A stretch of DNA of 64,000 bases from the NCBI RefSeq assembly GCF_016859285.1, contig NC_053414.1, forward strand, positions 3,867,017 to 3,931,016. Reading direction: 5' to 3'. Of this stretch, positions 39,227 to 51,500 are shown in pieces (position 1 is the stretch's first letter; each line of letters begins with the position of its first letter). The notes under the pieces are model-generated. The model saw nothing but the letters and a program-made list of their open reading frames with translations, was not told the DNA's origin and did no database searches. This DNA is from Xiphias gladius (lineage: Eukaryota; Chordata; Actinopteri; Istiophoriformes; Xiphiidae). Made by a program: the position numbers and the translations under genes.

Positions 39227-41275
39227 GTAAGTTTATTGTTTTTAAAAGTAGTTTCTCTTCGTCCTTGTTAACGTTGCCGAATGAAATGCCAGCCAGCTAA
39301 CGAATTAGCTGCTGTTTCAGTCGCTAACTGTAACCGACCAGAGTTCTAACGTGTCAACGTTAACTAGCTAACCGGCGTTTCAGCCTGTTGTATTACTACG
39401 TTAATGTTAGGTGGTTTAAAGATGTCCGTCTTTCTTACTAAGTTTGAGGCATGTTTTAGCTCATTTACGGCATTTGCTGTCATTATATTCGGCATTATAT
39501 TATCGGAACACACCTAAGTACCAGTAAAGTGACTTATCGTGTGTTAGTTTATTGTTTAATGTTTTTCTTTGCTTCCTAAAGTGTCACAATAATACTCCTG
39601 TACCCAATATTGCCCCTATATTTCCTTTCTAGTGTTTTTGTGAGACCGGATTCTGAATTGTAACTTCGCTACTTAACCACTGTAGAGAAATTATATTATC
39701 CCGGGTACTTTGATCACAGAATGCAGTATATTATCCCAAAATACTCCTGTATAACGTTTCTCTGTGTCCTTAAAGTGTGGAAATGAATGAATCCTGAATT
39801 GTAGGTTAGCTATTTACCCATTATAGAGTAATTATGTATATTATATAAAATTAGTATATATACTCTACACGGTATATGAAGTACAATTATACTAAACAGG
39901 GCTCGAGCAGTAGTTGTGGTTGACAGGCCGGTCTGTGGGTCTGTGTAGCCCAGCTGGCCTCTTTTGTTCTGGCCACGCAAACTGTTTAGCATGCACCACC
40001 CTACCAGAGCATCTGTCCCCACAGATGCTGCTTTTGTTCCCCGTTTAAAACTTGAAATTTGGCCCTTTTTGTCCAACTGTCCGCTCACATTAAAGGCTTA
40101 CAGACATGTCGACCCCTTCTCCGCACGCAAATCTTGACCTAGAACCCGGAGAAAGTTTGGTCTGGGTGGATTAAAGCGGAGCTGCCACAGAAGCGATGGT
40201 CAGAGTTGAAGCTGTCAGTCAACTTGAGACCTAGGGCTGGGCGATGTGACAGAAATCAGTCTCTTAATACATGGTTTCCTGCAGTATTTCAGAGCGGTGG
40301 GCCTACTTCTGCTAAGATCAGAAAAAATAAATAAACTTTTATGAAATTACAGCCATCATAAATAATGTGTCCTTTGTTAAGACTGTCGTCTACTAACAAA
40401 AGTGACTCACGAGATGGGATGCATCAGGATCTCGGTGGCGTATCACCTCAGCAAAAAGCACTTTCTTGAGGGAACCCATGTAATTAGGAAACTATCTAAG
40501 ACGCAGTGTGGCAAAAGCACAAAGACCCACATATAATAATCAAACTGACGTTAAAAGTAAAGAACTGTGTTTTACTGTTCAGCACAGTGTGAGACCAACT
40601 TCTCTTTGTGCAGAACATCAACGTCTGATTCTAATTTTGATGGAACTAAAATTTGTGGAACAATAACTTGACAAACTTACGTTATCACTAAATGGTTTCA
40701 CTGGGAGTCACTAAGTGATAATACTGAGCTATCGCCCTGCTCTATTAAAACCTGTACTGACAAAACGTTGTACTCTTAAATTATTTAGGGATGACAATGT
40801 CCTTTTACCCTTTGTTTGGCTCCTCTACTGTGTCAGATGACCTATTATTTAGCAGCACACGGTAAAATGAAAAATGTGAAATTTCTAAAACCCAATTATG
40901 ATGATTTATTATGAAATTGATCTTTGGTAAAATCCTCCAGCATAGCTTTACTTCTTTTTCTTCAAAGATTGATGACTAACCCAGTTTCGTTAATCTGGTT
41001 GTGTGCCCTAAATTTGGTCCTAACTCATCTGAAATAATCTATTTAAATTGTTTATATGGTGCAACAATGGAACTATTGCCTTAATCTGCTCATAATGAAT
41101 TATTAGTGTGCCTGTAAGTACCCTTTCACCCCCTTAACCACCTCCACCCAACACACACACACACACACACCCTCCCCCCTGTTACGGAGGCATCGTGATG
41201 TGTTTGACAGGCTGCTCACTGACACTTTGCAGCCACAGACCCTTTATCTCTGTCTGTTGCCATGGTGAAATGGGT

Positions 41276-41280
<5 letters not shown>

Positions 41281-41353
<73 letters not shown>
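41281..41353. repeat. (GT)n microsatellite in the first intron of peli1
   Basis: About 36 GT units; a shorter CA array lies at about 41152-41170, in opposite sense. Confidence 0.95.
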
Positions 41354-41358
<5 letters not shown>

Positions 41359-43624
41359 AGGCTGGGGGTATTTCCTCTTCAGGGCTTGGGTGAAATCACA
41401 CCGGGCTTGTGTAGCTCGCTTTCAGTGAGCTGGTAAGCTAGGTTGGAGGTCTGTCAGCCAGTGCTGGAGTTATGCTTACTCAGGCTGCACGTAGGCAAGC
41501 GTGCTGGCGTGTTTAACTTTTTTTTTAAATACTTCTATGTAATACATTTACATTTGTTGTCATCTCTTGTTTGGAGCCCGAGTCCTGACGGGAATTGAAT
41601 CAACCAGTCAGCTTGTTTGACGCGCAGGATCGCAAGTGTTGTTGAGATTTGCGAGGTTGCCCCTAACCATTCGACATGGGATTTGAAAGGATTTGAATTT
41701 GACAAGCGGATTCAGAACCGGATTCATATCTGATCAAATGCTATTGAACCCAATCTCTGAGTGCGATAATAGAAAGAGAGTAAGAAAACCAACAGTAAGT
41801 AGAAGCAGAGTAGGCGACACAATAAAAGAATTTTTAAAAATAGAAAACATCAACAATATGTTAAGAGTATAAGAATAGAACACACTAACAAAATTATGCG
41901 ACAAACATAGTTCTTCCATTTAATGATAAGATTTAGTTGTTGCCATGGTGATGCTGATGAACTGTTGTCAGACCTTGGTTGTGTAAAGAACCTCAGCTCC
42001 ACGGACCTTCGTGTTGTTCAGGCTGGTTCAAAACCAACGGATGTGCGTCAAAATTCGGGGATAAAATCAGCTTTGAGCCGCAATGTGTGATTCACCTTGA
42101 TGTCTGACTCGGTAGGTCGCTACGACCTCGTCACTAGAGGAAATCGATTCACAACAGAGCGATTGTTTCACACAAGTGAAGTCACTTTAGAAGTCATTCT
42201 CCATATCTGGTTTCCAGTTACAGGCAGTGAATGGGTCTCTGTCCGCCTGCACTTCACTTGCTGTATGACTGTATTCATGGCCTTTAAAATAAGCTCTGGT
42301 CATGATGGAGGGGTGAGGCTGGTCAGGGGGCATCTCTTTTTCATGATATGTCTAACTATAAATATCTTGGACTTCAAACCCCAGAACACATCAGATTTTC
42401 CAGTTAATTTTTCCAGCAGGGCTACAGGGTTTTCCCCAGGAAATGGGTTTGCAGCGGTGGTCGTCGTCAGTCTTCAATATCATTGAACTGCAGTGCTTAA
42501 CAAAAATAAGCCCAAACATAGGAAATAAACGTATGGAACACAAAATAAGTGTGCAGTTTACTAGTCTGGTGCATGTGCAGTCGGTGCACTTACAGTGCGG
42601 ACAGACCCCACAGACTAAAATGTTGGTCTGCCCACGGGTGTCTGGGTGGACCCTTGTGGACTTGGGCAGGTGATGAAATTTACGTCACACTGACTGTATG
42701 TAAAATTCATATGTGAGCCTTAACCAATTAAAAAGTATCTTATTCATTTAATCGTTACATTCATATATCCATTTTCTGCTGCCTATCCAGGCAATGATAG
42801 TGTTTAATAATTAATAAATGCTATTATTAGGAACCATTGTGGTATATAGCTGGGAAGAACTGACAGAAGTGCTACAGGTTCACTGCACACCTGTCACCTT
42901 GACTTTACGAAGTAAAAGCTGCAGTTGTACCACTTGTCAGTATCAGTATCGCTGAGGTCTGCCCAGACATATCAGAAGTGGACACTTTTCTAACAACAAC
43001 AGACTTTAATGTGTTCACATTCATTCAGTACTTCAATTCATGTCTCAGTATGTGGTTGAAGACGTGCTCTTCTTTAATACAAGGGATTTTGCTGTTGAGG
43101 CTTATCAAGATGAATGATTATAGATATTAAGCATGTAGAAAGTTTTTTTTCTCTTTCTTTAGTATTTTAGTTTATCAGTGGTTTCACATACAGTGACTAA
43201 TAAAAAAAGATGCAGCGCTCACCTCTAACCTTTAAAACACACTTCAGAACAGCAGAGGAGAAGAGAAGTTTAAACCTACTAATAGACGGATGTAAAACAA
43301 GTTAGTTTCACTTTGATTCGGTATTAACTGGTCTACTGTTGCTCCTGCTCCTCGGTCAAAGAGGTCGCGTTGTCGTATGTTTAGTTAGATTTTTTTCAGG
43401 TGGTGCTGTTTGGATGTTTGTCTGTGTAAAGTTGCTGTTTGGGGTACAGTGATTAGATGTATGACTAGAAAGAAAGATGTCTTTAATTCTGGTGGAAACA
43501 TCCAGGCGTGGAAAGCAAAGCGTTTCTGCGGATATTTGATCAGTTCTCCGTTCTCGCTTTACGCCTCCTAACAAGACAGTGTAGTCATTGTAGAAGATTG
43601 CCGATTGTCCATTTTTTCTAATCA

Positions 43625-43990
43625 ATGTAGAGCTGAAACAATTAAATGATTAATCAATTAGAAGATCAACAGAAATTAATCAGCAACAATTTTAATAAAC
43701 GATTTATCGTTTCAAGTGATTTTTTTTTTTTTTTTTCTGGTTCCAGTTTCTCAAATGTGAGAATTTGTAAATTTTCTGTTTTTTTTACAGAATTGTAAAT
43801 TGAACATCTTTGGGTTTTGGTCTGTTGGTCGGAGAAAACAAGAATTTCAAGATGTCGCCTTAAAGTCGAAAAAATTGCGACGGACATATTCACCATTTTA
43901 TGACATGTTAGAGGCTAAACAATTAATCGACTATTTGAAAAAAGAATCTGCAGATTAATCGATATCGTGATTAAAAAATAATAGTTAGTG
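43625..43990. repeat. Dispersed repeat of the AATCGATTA type, nearly full copy
   Basis: Begins gagctgaaacaattaaatga and ends gcagattaatcgatatcgtg. It has the typical internal blocks ttctcaaatgtgagaatttg and tttgggttttggtctgttgg. It lies in the first peli1 intron. Confidence 0.6.
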
Positions 43991-44369
43991 AAAACCTAAA
44001 ATGGTGTTTATCAAAGGATAATAATAATACTAAAACGAAGAAGTAGATTCAAAATTAAGAGAAAAAAGACATGAAAACAATCCTTGTTAAGCAGAACCAC
44101 AACCTTGGGTTCTACCTTGAAGAAATTTGATTTCCTGTTAAAAAAATAATAATTAAAAAAAAAATTGCATACAAATAATGGACGTAAAGATTCATGATCC
44201 AGCTTTCCCATATTCTCACAAACTTTTCCTGTTTCCAGTATCAGAGAGAAAGAACATACTGTAAATGATGTCAATCCAATCATCAGTTTAGGGTTTAGTT
44301 TATTGGACTTAAGCCAATTTATATGGCCTTGACTACAACTCTTAAAATCTGAAATTTGTTATCTGATGC

Positions 44370-44660
44370 AGGTATTAAAGGAATAGTTTGATATTTTGGG
44401 GACTAAACTTTTTGCAGAGAGTCAGATGATTGATATCACTGTGCGATAAATATGAAGTTGCCTGTCCACTTAGCTTAACATAGAAACTTTAAGCAGGAGG
44501 GAACAGCTAGCCTGGCTCTGTCCAAAGTTACAAAAACACCTCTAAAGCTCACTAATTAACACGTTACACAGTATCTCATAAGTTCAGTCCGCACAATTTT
44601 GAAGGCAGGGCAGCTGACTAAAGGGTTTCCTATTTAAATTGGATTTCTACCCAGAGTACT
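44370..44660 (+). repeat. Dispersed teleost repeat (ttagcttagcataaagactgga type)
   Basis: Contains aaaggaatagtttgatattt, acttagcttaacatagaaac, gaacagctagcctggctctg and aagctcactaattaacacgt. It is more degenerate than the copy at 8105. Confidence 0.6.
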
Positions 44661-44968
44661 TTTTGCAGAACTTAATGAACCTCTGACGAGAGTGGACCTG
44701 GCAGGGCCAGAATATGTGATATAATGCTATTTGTCTCTTCTGACCCAAACTGTCTCCAACCGCTGGAGGGTTATGTGCAATGAGTCTTTTGAACAAACCC
44801 TACAAAACCCAGAATAAACCCTGAACACTTGTTAGATATACAATCAGCCACATCAGTTCAGAATTCGTCCTAATAACCAGTTGTGTAACTCGCAGATTTG
44901 TGATGACGTTGTGTCTTCTTCAGCCTTTTGACATCAGAGCTGGGCTTGTGAATGAATGCTCGGCTTGT

Positions 44969-44972
<4 letters not shown>

Positions 44973-45007
<35 letters not shown>
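44973..45007. repeat. (GT)n microsatellite in the first intron of peli1
   Basis: About 17 GT units, roughly 540 bases before the peli1 start codon. Confidence 0.95.
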
Positions 45008-45010
<3 letters not shown>

Positions 45011-45453
45011 TTCACGGAACAAAGGATTAAAACATCAGTTCCAGTGTGCTGTAAGTGAGTCACCCTGTCACGGACGCAAATGGCCCTGTTTTACACCTAA
45101 CAACCCCACTCAGTGTACTGGAGTGAATACACATATTGTCTGCCACTGTTGCTCCTAGCTCCAAGCACAAAGACGGTGTGGGTGTATTGTAGTAATGTAT
45201 GATGTGGTGTTGAAGCCTTTGTGTGTGCGTTTGTGTGAATGTAAGAAGAGGGCTTTTAAATTTTAAATGAATTATTCAAAGTGATGCCTTCGTTGACGGC
45301 ATGTTTGCCTAAAAGTAAAACTTCTAGTTTAAAAAAAATCTTTAAAAGCATCAGAAAAAGGAGTTTGCTTTACATATATTTATTGTTTTTCAGCAACCAG
45401 AATCTCACAGTGTGTACGGGAAGTTATGAAACTTCTTTCTGTTGTGTCTGCAG

Positions 45454-45492
45454 ATGATGTGTTGTGTGCCTGCACTGATGGAGACGCTCTGA
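45454..45492 (+). other. Upstream ORF in the possible peli1 leader
   Basis: A frame of 12 codons plus stop starts directly after an acceptor-like tgtctgcag (45445-45453) and begins ATGATG. A second, better pyrimidine-rich acceptor (cttccttcag, ending at 45530) lies just before the real start codon at 45542. Only transcripts using the first acceptor would carry this upstream frame, which is out of frame with peli1. Whether either site is used cannot be told from the sequence. Confidence 0.35.
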
Positions 45493-45541
45493 GGGTGACA
45501 GTGGGAAAGTCCTCATCCTTCTTCCTTCAGAAGCTGCACAG

Positions 45542-48500
45542 ATGTTTTCACTTGGACAGGAAAACATCTCCACCTCCCCTGCTTCCACCAAAGGACCAGT
45601 CAAATATGGAGAGCTCATTGTGCTGGGGTAAGATGTTAACTCATGAGTTTTTTTTCTCTCTGTGGTGAAAACTTCTACGTCACCAAGATGGAGCTTTACA
45701 GACCCAAACTAGTGGTTGCGCTTGATTTTGCCCCTTAAACACACATGTATGTGTACTTTACATAACTGCTGACCATTGTCCAAAGAAAACCATCGGCTTT
45801 TAGATTCATTTTCACTACAGTATGAGAATCAACTTGCAGAGACTTGAAACTTGCTGTAGGTAAGTAATCCACCACAGCGAAAACTTAATCTGCTCTGTCT
45901 TTTTATGAGGAAACTTTGATTTCATAGTGTGTTAATTCAGTTGTGAGCGAGGACTGTGTTGAAACTGGTCATGGTGGTGCATTCAGGGACACTATGCCAT
46001 CCAATAATCAAGAATCAGCTGGCGAAAAGCATGCAAAGGCCTTGCATTCATGACTTATTTTGTTCCAGTGCCAAAGCCCAAAAGACAGAGTAACCAAACA
46101 TGGACAATAAACATTGTGAATGGTAGTTGACTCAGACGTTGATTCCATCAATGCACCAGTAGAGACAGTTTTTATAACCAGTCTCTGCTCATAGATGCTT
46201 AACTACATGATGATATCACAGCCTTGACTAAATAAAGCAACAGAGGTGTAACTGCTGTGGAGTACCCATCTCAGGCAAGGTTCAGGTCTCAACAAGCTAA
46301 TTTACAGAGCCAGTCAAGAGTGAGTAGAGCTGCATATCCAGTTTTTTTTAGCTACTTGATGTTTTTTTTTCTGCCACTGTTTGCATGAGAGACAAGGTAT
46401 GTAAATTTATTTATCTATTTATTTATTTATTTCTCCTTTGTGATAATGCCACCTTGCCAGAAGCTGCACAGACTTGGATTACATAGGTCCCATAAAGATC
46501 ACGTCAAGTTTTGCGACATGTGGAGGAAGGTGAAAATGGAGAGCTACAAGTTTGTAGTCTTGGAAAAAATAGAGGAAAAGGAATTCTTAAAACACTGGCA
46601 TCCATCTTTCATTTGTTGGTGCAGTGTAATGCAATGCCATCTGACAAGCTAGTGCAAGTAAAATATAAGGAAGCGCATACATTAGGCAGAACACGTTGGC
46701 CTCATTCATACCTGGCGTTAACATGCGTCTCTGGTGATCAGGTCACAGGTGGACAGCTGTAGTTACGTCACTTTACACCTGGGCCTAGTCTGCCAGAAGT
46801 GAGAAGAAGAAGAAATCAAACCATCACAGACTGCGTCTATCCCTTTGGTGTGTTCCAGGCAAACCAAATCGCCCAATATGTTTGACACTCTTAATATATC
46901 TCTATGGGCTTTTCTAAATTTTCAGACGTCATGACAAAGCCGGTTGACGCAACTCGTCCGTATTGTATTTGTTTACGAACGACCACGTACATCCGCTAAC
47001 GCAGAGGACGTCCGTTGAGTAGGTCCTTCAACGTGGCCCAGGACACATTTGTGTTCCCACCACTAATATAAAGTGGCCATATGCGGCCCAGACCACCTCC
47101 CAATGTGGTCTGAGTGATCAGATCTCAAATGCGTCGTCAATGCGTCTTTTTGTGCATTCACGCTTGTACTTAGAGCTGTCCACTTGTGATGGGATCACCT
47201 GAGGTGCATGTTAATGCCAGGTATGAACGGGGCCTGTATGCTGCTCACCTTGCCTACGTCTAGATGGAAGACAGTTTTACAGAGTTTTACAGTTCTACCT
47301 CAGATGAGTGTAAGCTGCCCTGTGGAATGGCGGGGTTTCTTTAAGATTTTTGAAGACTATGACTGATTTCGGTAGTTTGAGAAATACGAGCTTTTCTACG
47401 AAGGCCTTTTCTTTCATTCAACTAAAGAAGGCAAAGTTTTTTTAAATGTTAGATGTTGTCTGAAAACCTGCAGCCTACACAAAATTGCCTAAAATTGGCA
47501 AAATTTGTATTCAGATCTGGAGTTTTATGATCAAACCAGATTTAAAAATCTGACCAGACATTTGACATTTTATGATACTAAGTACTGTGGACACATTGTG
47601 GTTGGTACCACAATGTATTGAGGTTTGATACCCAGCCCTGATCTATGGTCTTGGCATTTGTGATAAGCTTATAAACTGAACTTCCTGGTTTGTTTCATGA
47701 TTAGATAAGAATTTGGACACTATTAAGTTTGTCCAAATAAATAAGATAAAACAAGTCCCTTCATCTGAGCTCTGTGCCTTGCAGCATTTTTTTATGTACA
47801 GAATGAAATCCAATCCAGTAGTTTTGTTTGGCAGCAGCATGACTGAGCCTAAATCCAGTTAAGTGTGTCGAGAAACTCAACCACAGAGAAAGCAGCTGAC
47901 CGAAGGCCATTCACTGTGGACACAAGAGAGTCTGTGGTTCAGGGAGCCCGAGGGATGTCAGGAAAGTTGTGGCTGCTGTGGCTTCAGACCCTTTGTTTGC
48001 CTTTGTATTATAGTGGTCCACGAGTGGAATTAAACAGTCTGGGAGAGCCTGCAACTGACAATTACGCCGGCCATAAGGTTTAATTTTAAAGAGCCATACA
48101 GTTTGTGAAAACAGAGGTTGTGTTTTTTGTGTCATGCAGTGGAGGCACAGTGGAGTTAGGGTGGTCTGAGATTATCTGAGGAAGGAGGTGGCTGTTACTT
48201 TATCTGAAACGCAGGAAGTTTGCATTATCCAGCGAAAGAATGGCTCAGCTCTTAACTGAACTCAAATGTTTATTTGCCCTGTGGCTGGTAGCAGTCTGGC
48301 TCCGAAGATAACCTTCCACTAAACTGACTTTTAATTGAGAGCCCCGTAACACTCAGCTCTCAGGATTCTCTTTTCAAACGCTGCACAGCTCAGGATGAGA
48401 ATAACGCTGTCCATGGTGTTTTGCAAATAAATGTGGTTCAGTTAAAGTTGTATTTAACAGGCGTCCTGATGGCTCGGCTGGATAAACTGTAAACCACATA

Positions 48501-51500
48501 AAACCGCAGCTTCCTGCCTTTGAATCTGAACTGAAATGGTTGTTGTTCGTCAGCCTTTTCGGTCCCAGTAAGTTTCCTGTCAAAAGAAACATTTGGGCAA
48601 TACACTTACTTGCCTTCTTTCGTGTCGTACAGAGAGAGGGCCAGGATGTGTTTACCCTAGCTTAGCATAAAGGCTGGAGGCAGGGGGAAACTGCTAGCCC
48701 TCCAACAGCTCCAAAGTGGTCTGGTTTACATGGTGTATCTTTTGTTTATTGAACATGTGTAGAAACAGGAGTGTAAAAAGGTGATTGCTGTTTTAGCAGC
48801 TGTTACTCATCGAAACCCAACAGGCGTATTTTTGAACTTTTGGTAGGCCTTCACTGGCCAGGCCAGTGGTCCGTAGCACAGGCCGGGACCTGGACTTTGA
48901 CTTTAACAACAGTGACTCGTGACTGTACTTGGACTTAGACTAGAGTCTTTATACGGGATGTCTATCAATTCTCCCCAGGCTCAAAGATTAAATAAGATTT
49001 TTATTTTAAAAAAAGCGCTCTGAGTGACTCTGCATTTATGAATCAACTCTTCATTTTCATAATAGTTTTCACGAATCCGATTTACAGCAGCCAATCTGGT
49101 TCACAAGCAGCAGGGAAAGATGTGTTTGTCCAATAAATGAATGTAATTGTGTGACAGAACTAACACACCAAGACTTGTATGATTTAACTTTAGGTGTCAT
49201 AAAGTAACAAATACAGATTTATTACTAGGAGGTTTAATACCCAGCCTAGTAATAAAGGAGCATTTATTATTTATTATTTCTGTAAAATTAAACATTAACT
49301 GTTTTGGTTAGCGTACCGTTCAGTGCTACTACATTCAGTCGCACAGCGACTTGTTTAGGAAGCAATACACAGAATCACTTGACTGTAGACCTGACGGTCT
49401 TGACTTGTGACTTCATAGCCAAGACGTGAGACTTCCTTGTGACTTGCAAACAATGATTTTGTCCCACTTCTGTTTGTAATAGTGTTTTTTGTTCGGAAGG
49501 AGCTCTAAATCCACTTAAGTGTCCAGGCTAAAGAAAGCAGCTGACTTCCTGACTGAAGGCCATTCACTGTGGACACAAGAGACAGCCTGTGGTTCAGGAA
49601 GGTCGAGAGACGTCAGGAAAGCAGTGGCTACTGTGGTTTCTGACCTTTTGTTTGCTTCGCATTGTCTCAGGAACTGAAATAGAGCTGTCTGGGACCTTAG
49701 ACGTGTCGAATCTTTTAAGCACTGAAACGCCACAGCGGTACAACCTACTGTGGGGTTGAGCGATAGGCGGAATCTATGTCTGATGGACTTTATGGATGAT
49801 TAATAACAACAAAATATCTGCCTTTATATTTCTGTCTCCTCAGCATTTAAGGTTTGAAATGTCACATAAATCATTAACTTCTAAGATCACGTTATTAGCT
49901 GCGATGGAACCTTAAATACCGACCGTCATTTGTTGCACAATGTCCTACACAATAAAAAACAAACAAGACACATCACATGGGCATACAGTATGTTTAGTTT
50001 AAAGACTTTGTAATCCAGCACTGCGTGGATCTTCCATGACTCTTCTAAGACATTTCTCTTCTTGTGTATCCAGGTGTAACGGCTCTCTGCCCAACGGCGA
50101 CAAGGGGAGGCGGAAAAGTCGCTTCGCTTTGTGCCGCAGAAACAAAGCCAACGGTGTGAAACCCAGCACTGTCCACACATCCTGCACGCCTCAGGCTGCC
50201 AAGGTGAGAGCACGACACCGGGCCATGTCTTTGAAGTATAATATTCTGCAATCTACCTTTGGGATTAATAGAGTACTCTATTCCTCCATCCATCCCCTCT
50301 ACCCATTGTCCAAAAGTAAAGCCCCTTTCATTATTTCTGCCCACTGGGATCATTCTCTGGATCATTTGATCATCTTTGGTCTATAAAATGTCAGAAAATG
50401 GGGAGAAATATAATTTCCCACAGCCCAAGGTGTCTGAAGATGGACAGAAACTGGAACCACTAAGTTTTTGGCATTTTTGCTCGAAAAAATGACTAAAGTT
50501 AATGTTCCACTATCAAAACAGCTGACGCTTCATTTTCTGTTGATTGACTAATCAGTTGCTGGACTATTTGTTGCAGCTGTATATATGTTTTATATTCCTT
50601 AATCATTTGTGATTCAGACATGTTTCTGAGTTGTTTTATACAGTTTCATATCGTAGAAATAACAAAGACGACACACTCATATCCTCATATTAAAAAAAGG
50701 GTTTCAGTATAAGAACTAGACTACGCATGAAAACACCTCATCCCATGTAAGTTGAGGTCAGCAGTTTTTTTTTTTTATCACTTCTGTTTCTGCAATATTA
50801 CCAGGATAGAAAAGAGGATTTATACTGAGCACGAACCTATTTAACTGCAGCAGTAGCTGATATTTTCTCACACTCGCTCTTTCTTTTACGAACATATTGC
50901 AAGATTTTTAAAATATGACACCGCTTTAGAAGAATTTAGAAGTTTTGTCTTCTTTTTATGCTTCAAGCATCCTGTACTATCGCATCTCTCCGGTGTTTCT
51001 ACAGGCTATCAGCAACAAGGAGCAGCACAGTATATCATACACTCTGTCCCGGGCGCAGACGGTGGTGGTGGAGTACACCCACGACAGCAACACAGACATG
51101 TTCCAGGTTGGTTTCATCCAAAAATAACTCTACCCGAAGGACAGACCGACCCTGCCACACGGGACGGGCAGATTCAGTTAAACGTCGGTTAATGGTTGGT
51201 TTTACAATCGTGGGTTTTGATCGCCACACAAGAATAAGACAACTACCTGAAAGTACAGCTGACATTCATACTCTGAGCTTCATTCTCTTTTACCTCGTTC
51301 TTTTTTCACTGAGATTCAGTCGAGCCTCACTGGGTTCCCCCGGCACTTTATGTAGATTAAACACATTATTAAAAAGATGAATGTCCGGCTGGTGTTTTAT
51401 CACTGTTGGTTGAAATCTTGCATTTCAAAAATATCAGTTTCTCATATTTCCAAAATGTGAACTTCTCAGCAACGAAGAAAATAACTTATTGGTTTGTTTG

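Larger units (their letters stand above)
39227..44369. other. First intron of peli1, no other gene seen
   Basis: It starts at the donor 39227. Contents are the GT array at 41281, the AATCGATTA-type repeat at 43625 and otherwise unassigned AT-rich DNA. The 129-aa frame at 42097-42486 shows no domain. Confidence 0.5.

Noticed and set aside
46440-46762. Frames of 70-83 aa in the peli1 intron that look faintly transposase-like
   Set aside because: I could not align them to any transposase block with confidence, and no terminal repeats were seen.
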